From Phycisphaerae bacterium (lineage in GTDB: Bacteria; Planctomycetota; Phycisphaerae; JAAYCJ01), in NCBI GenBank assembly GCA_015486815.1, contig WFQY01000151.1, positions 1 through 7,959 on the forward strand: a stretch of DNA of 7,959 nucleotides, in the 5' to 3' direction. Both the position numbers and the translations under genes were made by a program. Positions within the stretch are counted from its first letter, which is position 1. The number at the start of each line of letters is the position of its first letter. Positions 6,600-7,959 of the stretch are shown here, piece after piece. The notes beneath the pieces were generated by a model. It did no database searches, was not told the DNA's origin, and saw only the letters and a list, made by a program, of their open reading frames with translations.

Positions 6600-7466
6600 A
6601 TGATTTACAAATCGATTAACTATTGGACTTTCGGACCTTCGGCGCTCGATGGTAAATATGACATCGTCCAAGCGATGAAGGAAGCTAAAGAGGCAGGCTT
6701 CGATGCTATCGAGCTATGCCTTGCGACTTCCGGTCAGCTTACATTCAACGCCAGCGAGAAAAAGTGCAAAAAGCTACTCGAAGAATCTAAAAAAATCGGC
6801 ATAAAAATCTGCAGTGTCGCTACGGGCGTTTACTGGGGCGTTAATCCTGCAAGTCCTAAAAAATCCGAAAGAGCTAAGGCACTGAAACTCACCAAACAAG
6901 CCCTTCAGATTACCAAATGGCTTGGCACGAATACATTTCTCTATGTGCCCGGTGTCGTCGCATTAGGCTGGGATCCGAAATCACCGGTGCTACCTTATGG
7001 CGAAGTTTACGATCGCGCTCTCGCACAACTGAAGGCGGCTGCTAAAACAGCGGAAAAACTGGGCGTATATATATGCGTCGAAAACGTATGGAATAAATTC
7101 CTCTATTCGCCTGTCGAGATGCGCGACTTTATCAAAAAGGCAAACAGCAGATACGTCGCACAATATTTTGACCCGGGTAATGTGGTGGAAATAGGATATC
7201 CCGACCACTGGATTCCCGTTTTAGGCAAACTCATCAAACGCGTACACTGCAAAGACTATAAACGCGATCCGGGCGGATTTCCCAAAGGATTCGAGGTGCC
7301 TATCGGCGAGGGCGAGACGAATTGGCCCTTGATTCTCAAACAGCTACAAAAGATAAAATATAATGGGCCAATCAGCGCTGAAATCATAAGCTTTACCGAA
7401 GACCCCGAGAGAGTTAAACGAGTGAGCAAAGAACTCGGTAACATCCTGAAAACAATCAAACAGTAA
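6600..7466 (+). CDS. Xylose-isomerase-like TIM-barrel sugar (phosphate) isomerase/epimerase
   Basis: A 288-residue protein of the xylose isomerase-like TIM-barrel (AP endonuclease 2) superfamily, whose members epimerise or isomerise sugars, sugar phosphates or keto-sugars using a divalent metal. The expected metal ligands are visible at the ends of successive strands: E161 in VENVWN, D191 in YFDPGN, H216 in RVHCKDY and E261 in ISAEI. E38 in AIELC and the loop PIGEGETNWP (234-243) are also typical. No signal peptide is present, so it is cytoplasmic. GGAGG at 6588-6592, 7 bases before the ATG, is a strong ribosome binding site. It follows proA by 60 AT-rich bases with no hairpin, so it may be read through from the cda-proA operon or have its own promoter. 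The substrate is not assignable; epimerases of the UlaE/hexulose-6-phosphate type or 3-keto-sugar enzymes are possibilities. Confidence 0.88.
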   Translation: MIYKSINYWTFGPSALDGKYDIVQAMKEAKEAGFDAIELCLATSGQLTFNASEKKCKKLLEESKKIGIKICSVATGVYWGVNPASPKKSERAKALKLTKQALQITKWLGTNTFLYVPGVVALGWDPKSPVLPYGEVYDRALAQLKAAAKTAEKLGVYICVENVWNKFLYSPVEMRDFIKKANSRYVAQYFDPGNVVEIGYPDHWIPVLGKLIKRVHCKDYKRDPGGFPKGFEVPIGEGETNWPLILKQLQKIKYNGPISAEIISFTEDPERVKRVSKELGNILKTIKQ

Positions 7467-7475
7467 TCGGATTTT

Positions 7476-7512
7476 TATGGGCATCAAATGAGTGCCTCAT
7501 TTGATGCCCATA
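7476..7512. terminator. Perfect 17-bp palindrome between convergent genes, probable bidirectional transcript end
   Basis: Positions 7476-7492 are exactly complementary to 7496-7512, leaving the 3-base loop TGC. It begins 9 bases after the isomerase stop, and its right arm contains the last codons and TGA stop of the convergent minus-strand gene. The position suits a shared terminator. Neither side has a clear T run after the stem (TATACC on plus; AAAAAT on minus), so it would be a hairpin-only terminator or a 3'-end stabiliser. Because the arms match, both strands carry the same small frame ATGGGCATCAAATGA. Confidence 0.55.
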
Positions 7513-7959
7513 TACCACATAATCAACGTAACACTATTGAATATTATATGAGTTGTTATGGGCACCAATATTGTCTTATATCGCCAATATGACCAACCCA
7601 GAATGACTCCCAACAGCCATAATGCTGGCAGTTGATGATACATTGGAATATGCACCACCATAAAAGCAATCGAGGCTAACACAATTGATAAAACAGGACG
7701 TGATAATATTTTGAATAACCAGTTTTGTAGCATCCCCCTGAAAAATATCTCTTCCGCTATCGGAGAAACAATAGCAGCTAAAACTATACACGCAAGTTTC
7801 AACTTCGCTCCGACATTCGGACTACTCAAAAATCGAATAGCAGGATGCTGAATATTTACAGGTAAACTCAGCCAATTGCGAACAATATAAACTCCCACGC
7901 TATACATAGCTACATTTACCACGGGAAATATCGCAAGATACATCAACGCAGAAAAGAGA
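7497..7959 (-). CDS. CPBP-family intramembrane metalloprotease (Rce1/Abi-like), 5' end cut off by the window
   Basis: The reading frame is open to the right edge, so only the C-terminal part of about 154 residues is seen; family members are usually some 200-300 residues. Numbering from the TTG codon at 7946-7944 (probably internal), the three motifs are in order: E65-E66-x-x-x-R70 in SPIAEEIFFRGML, F95-x-x-x-H99 in AFMVVHIP, and H133-x-x-x-N137 in THIIFNS. These are the presumed metal-binding and catalytic residues of the CAAX protease and bacteriocin-processing (CPBP) family. The protein is strongly hydrophobic, with likely membrane spans near 4-22, 50-64, 84-101, 107-120 and 125-146. Such proteins are polytopic inner-membrane enzymes; substrates in bacteria are mostly unknown. 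It converges on the isomerase gene, and its stop codon lies inside the palindrome at 7476-7512. The true start is outside the window. Confidence 0.85.
   Translation of the reverse strand, partial: LFSALMYLAIFPVVNVAMYSVGVYIVRNWLSLPVNIQHPAIRFLSSPNVGAKLKLACIVLAAIVSPIAEEIFFRGMLQNWLFKILSRPVLSIVLASIAFMVVHIPMYHQLPALWLLGVILGWSYWRYKTILVPITTHIIFNSVTLIMWYMGIK

Noticed and set aside
7497..7959. CPBP protease as an abortive-infection or bacteriocin-immunity gene marking a defence island
   Set aside because: All three CPBP motifs are present, but no restriction, toxin, bacteriocin or phage gene is nearby. The family is widespread and this role cannot be supported here.

Overview
The window reads as a compact bacterial chromosome segment of moderate GC content that uses the standard code (TAA and TGA stops). 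No phage, plasmid, IS, CRISPR, tRNA or rRNA signature is visible. The gene set is a cytoplasmic GH20 glycosidase, a Gfo/Idh/MocA oxidoreductase, a xylose-isomerase-like TIM-barrel protein, and a c-di-AMP synthesis pair next to proA. Together with intergenic repeats of the GTCATTCC / GGGCGGAC kind, this suits an environmental, polysaccharide-degrading bacterium, possibly a planctomycete of the Phycisphaerae type. That placement is inference from gene flavour, not from a marker gene.

Layout: (1) Positions 1-101 hold an inverted repeat (24-50) and the ribosome binding site of the first gene. (2) Positions 102-3142 hold two plus-strand genes 38 bases apart: a GH20 beta-N-acetylhexosaminidase-like enzyme and a Gfo/Idh/MocA dehydrogenase, probably a small sugar-catabolic unit. 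(3) Positions 3143-3428 are the longest gap (286 bases). It is AT-rich, with a composite repeat (3231-3338) made of two roughly 43-bp units in opposite orientation, followed by a possible -10 box. (4) Positions 3429-6539 hold cdaA, cdaR (ybbR) and proA, with gaps of 1 and 26 bases, so they look like one operon. The TIM-barrel isomerase/epimerase (6600-7466) follows after 60 bases with its own strong ribosome binding site. (5) The isomerase converges with a minus-strand CPBP-family membrane protease that runs off the right edge. The two 3' ends are separated by a perfect 17-bp stem palindrome (7476-7512) that contains the protease stop codon.

How they fit together: CdaA should make c-di-AMP at the membrane and CdaR should modulate it. 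In many Firmicutes the third gene is glmM; here that place is taken by proA, a proline (osmolyte) biosynthesis enzyme, which is suggestive given the role of c-di-AMP in osmotic homeostasis. The most notable protein-level oddity is that CdaA carries Asp-Leu-Gly where the family normally has the Asp-Gly-Ala active-site motif, while the Arg-His-Arg motif is intact. I see no clearly new multi-gene system. The points most worth a second look are the CdaA motif, the proA linkage, the composite repeat and the convergent palindrome.
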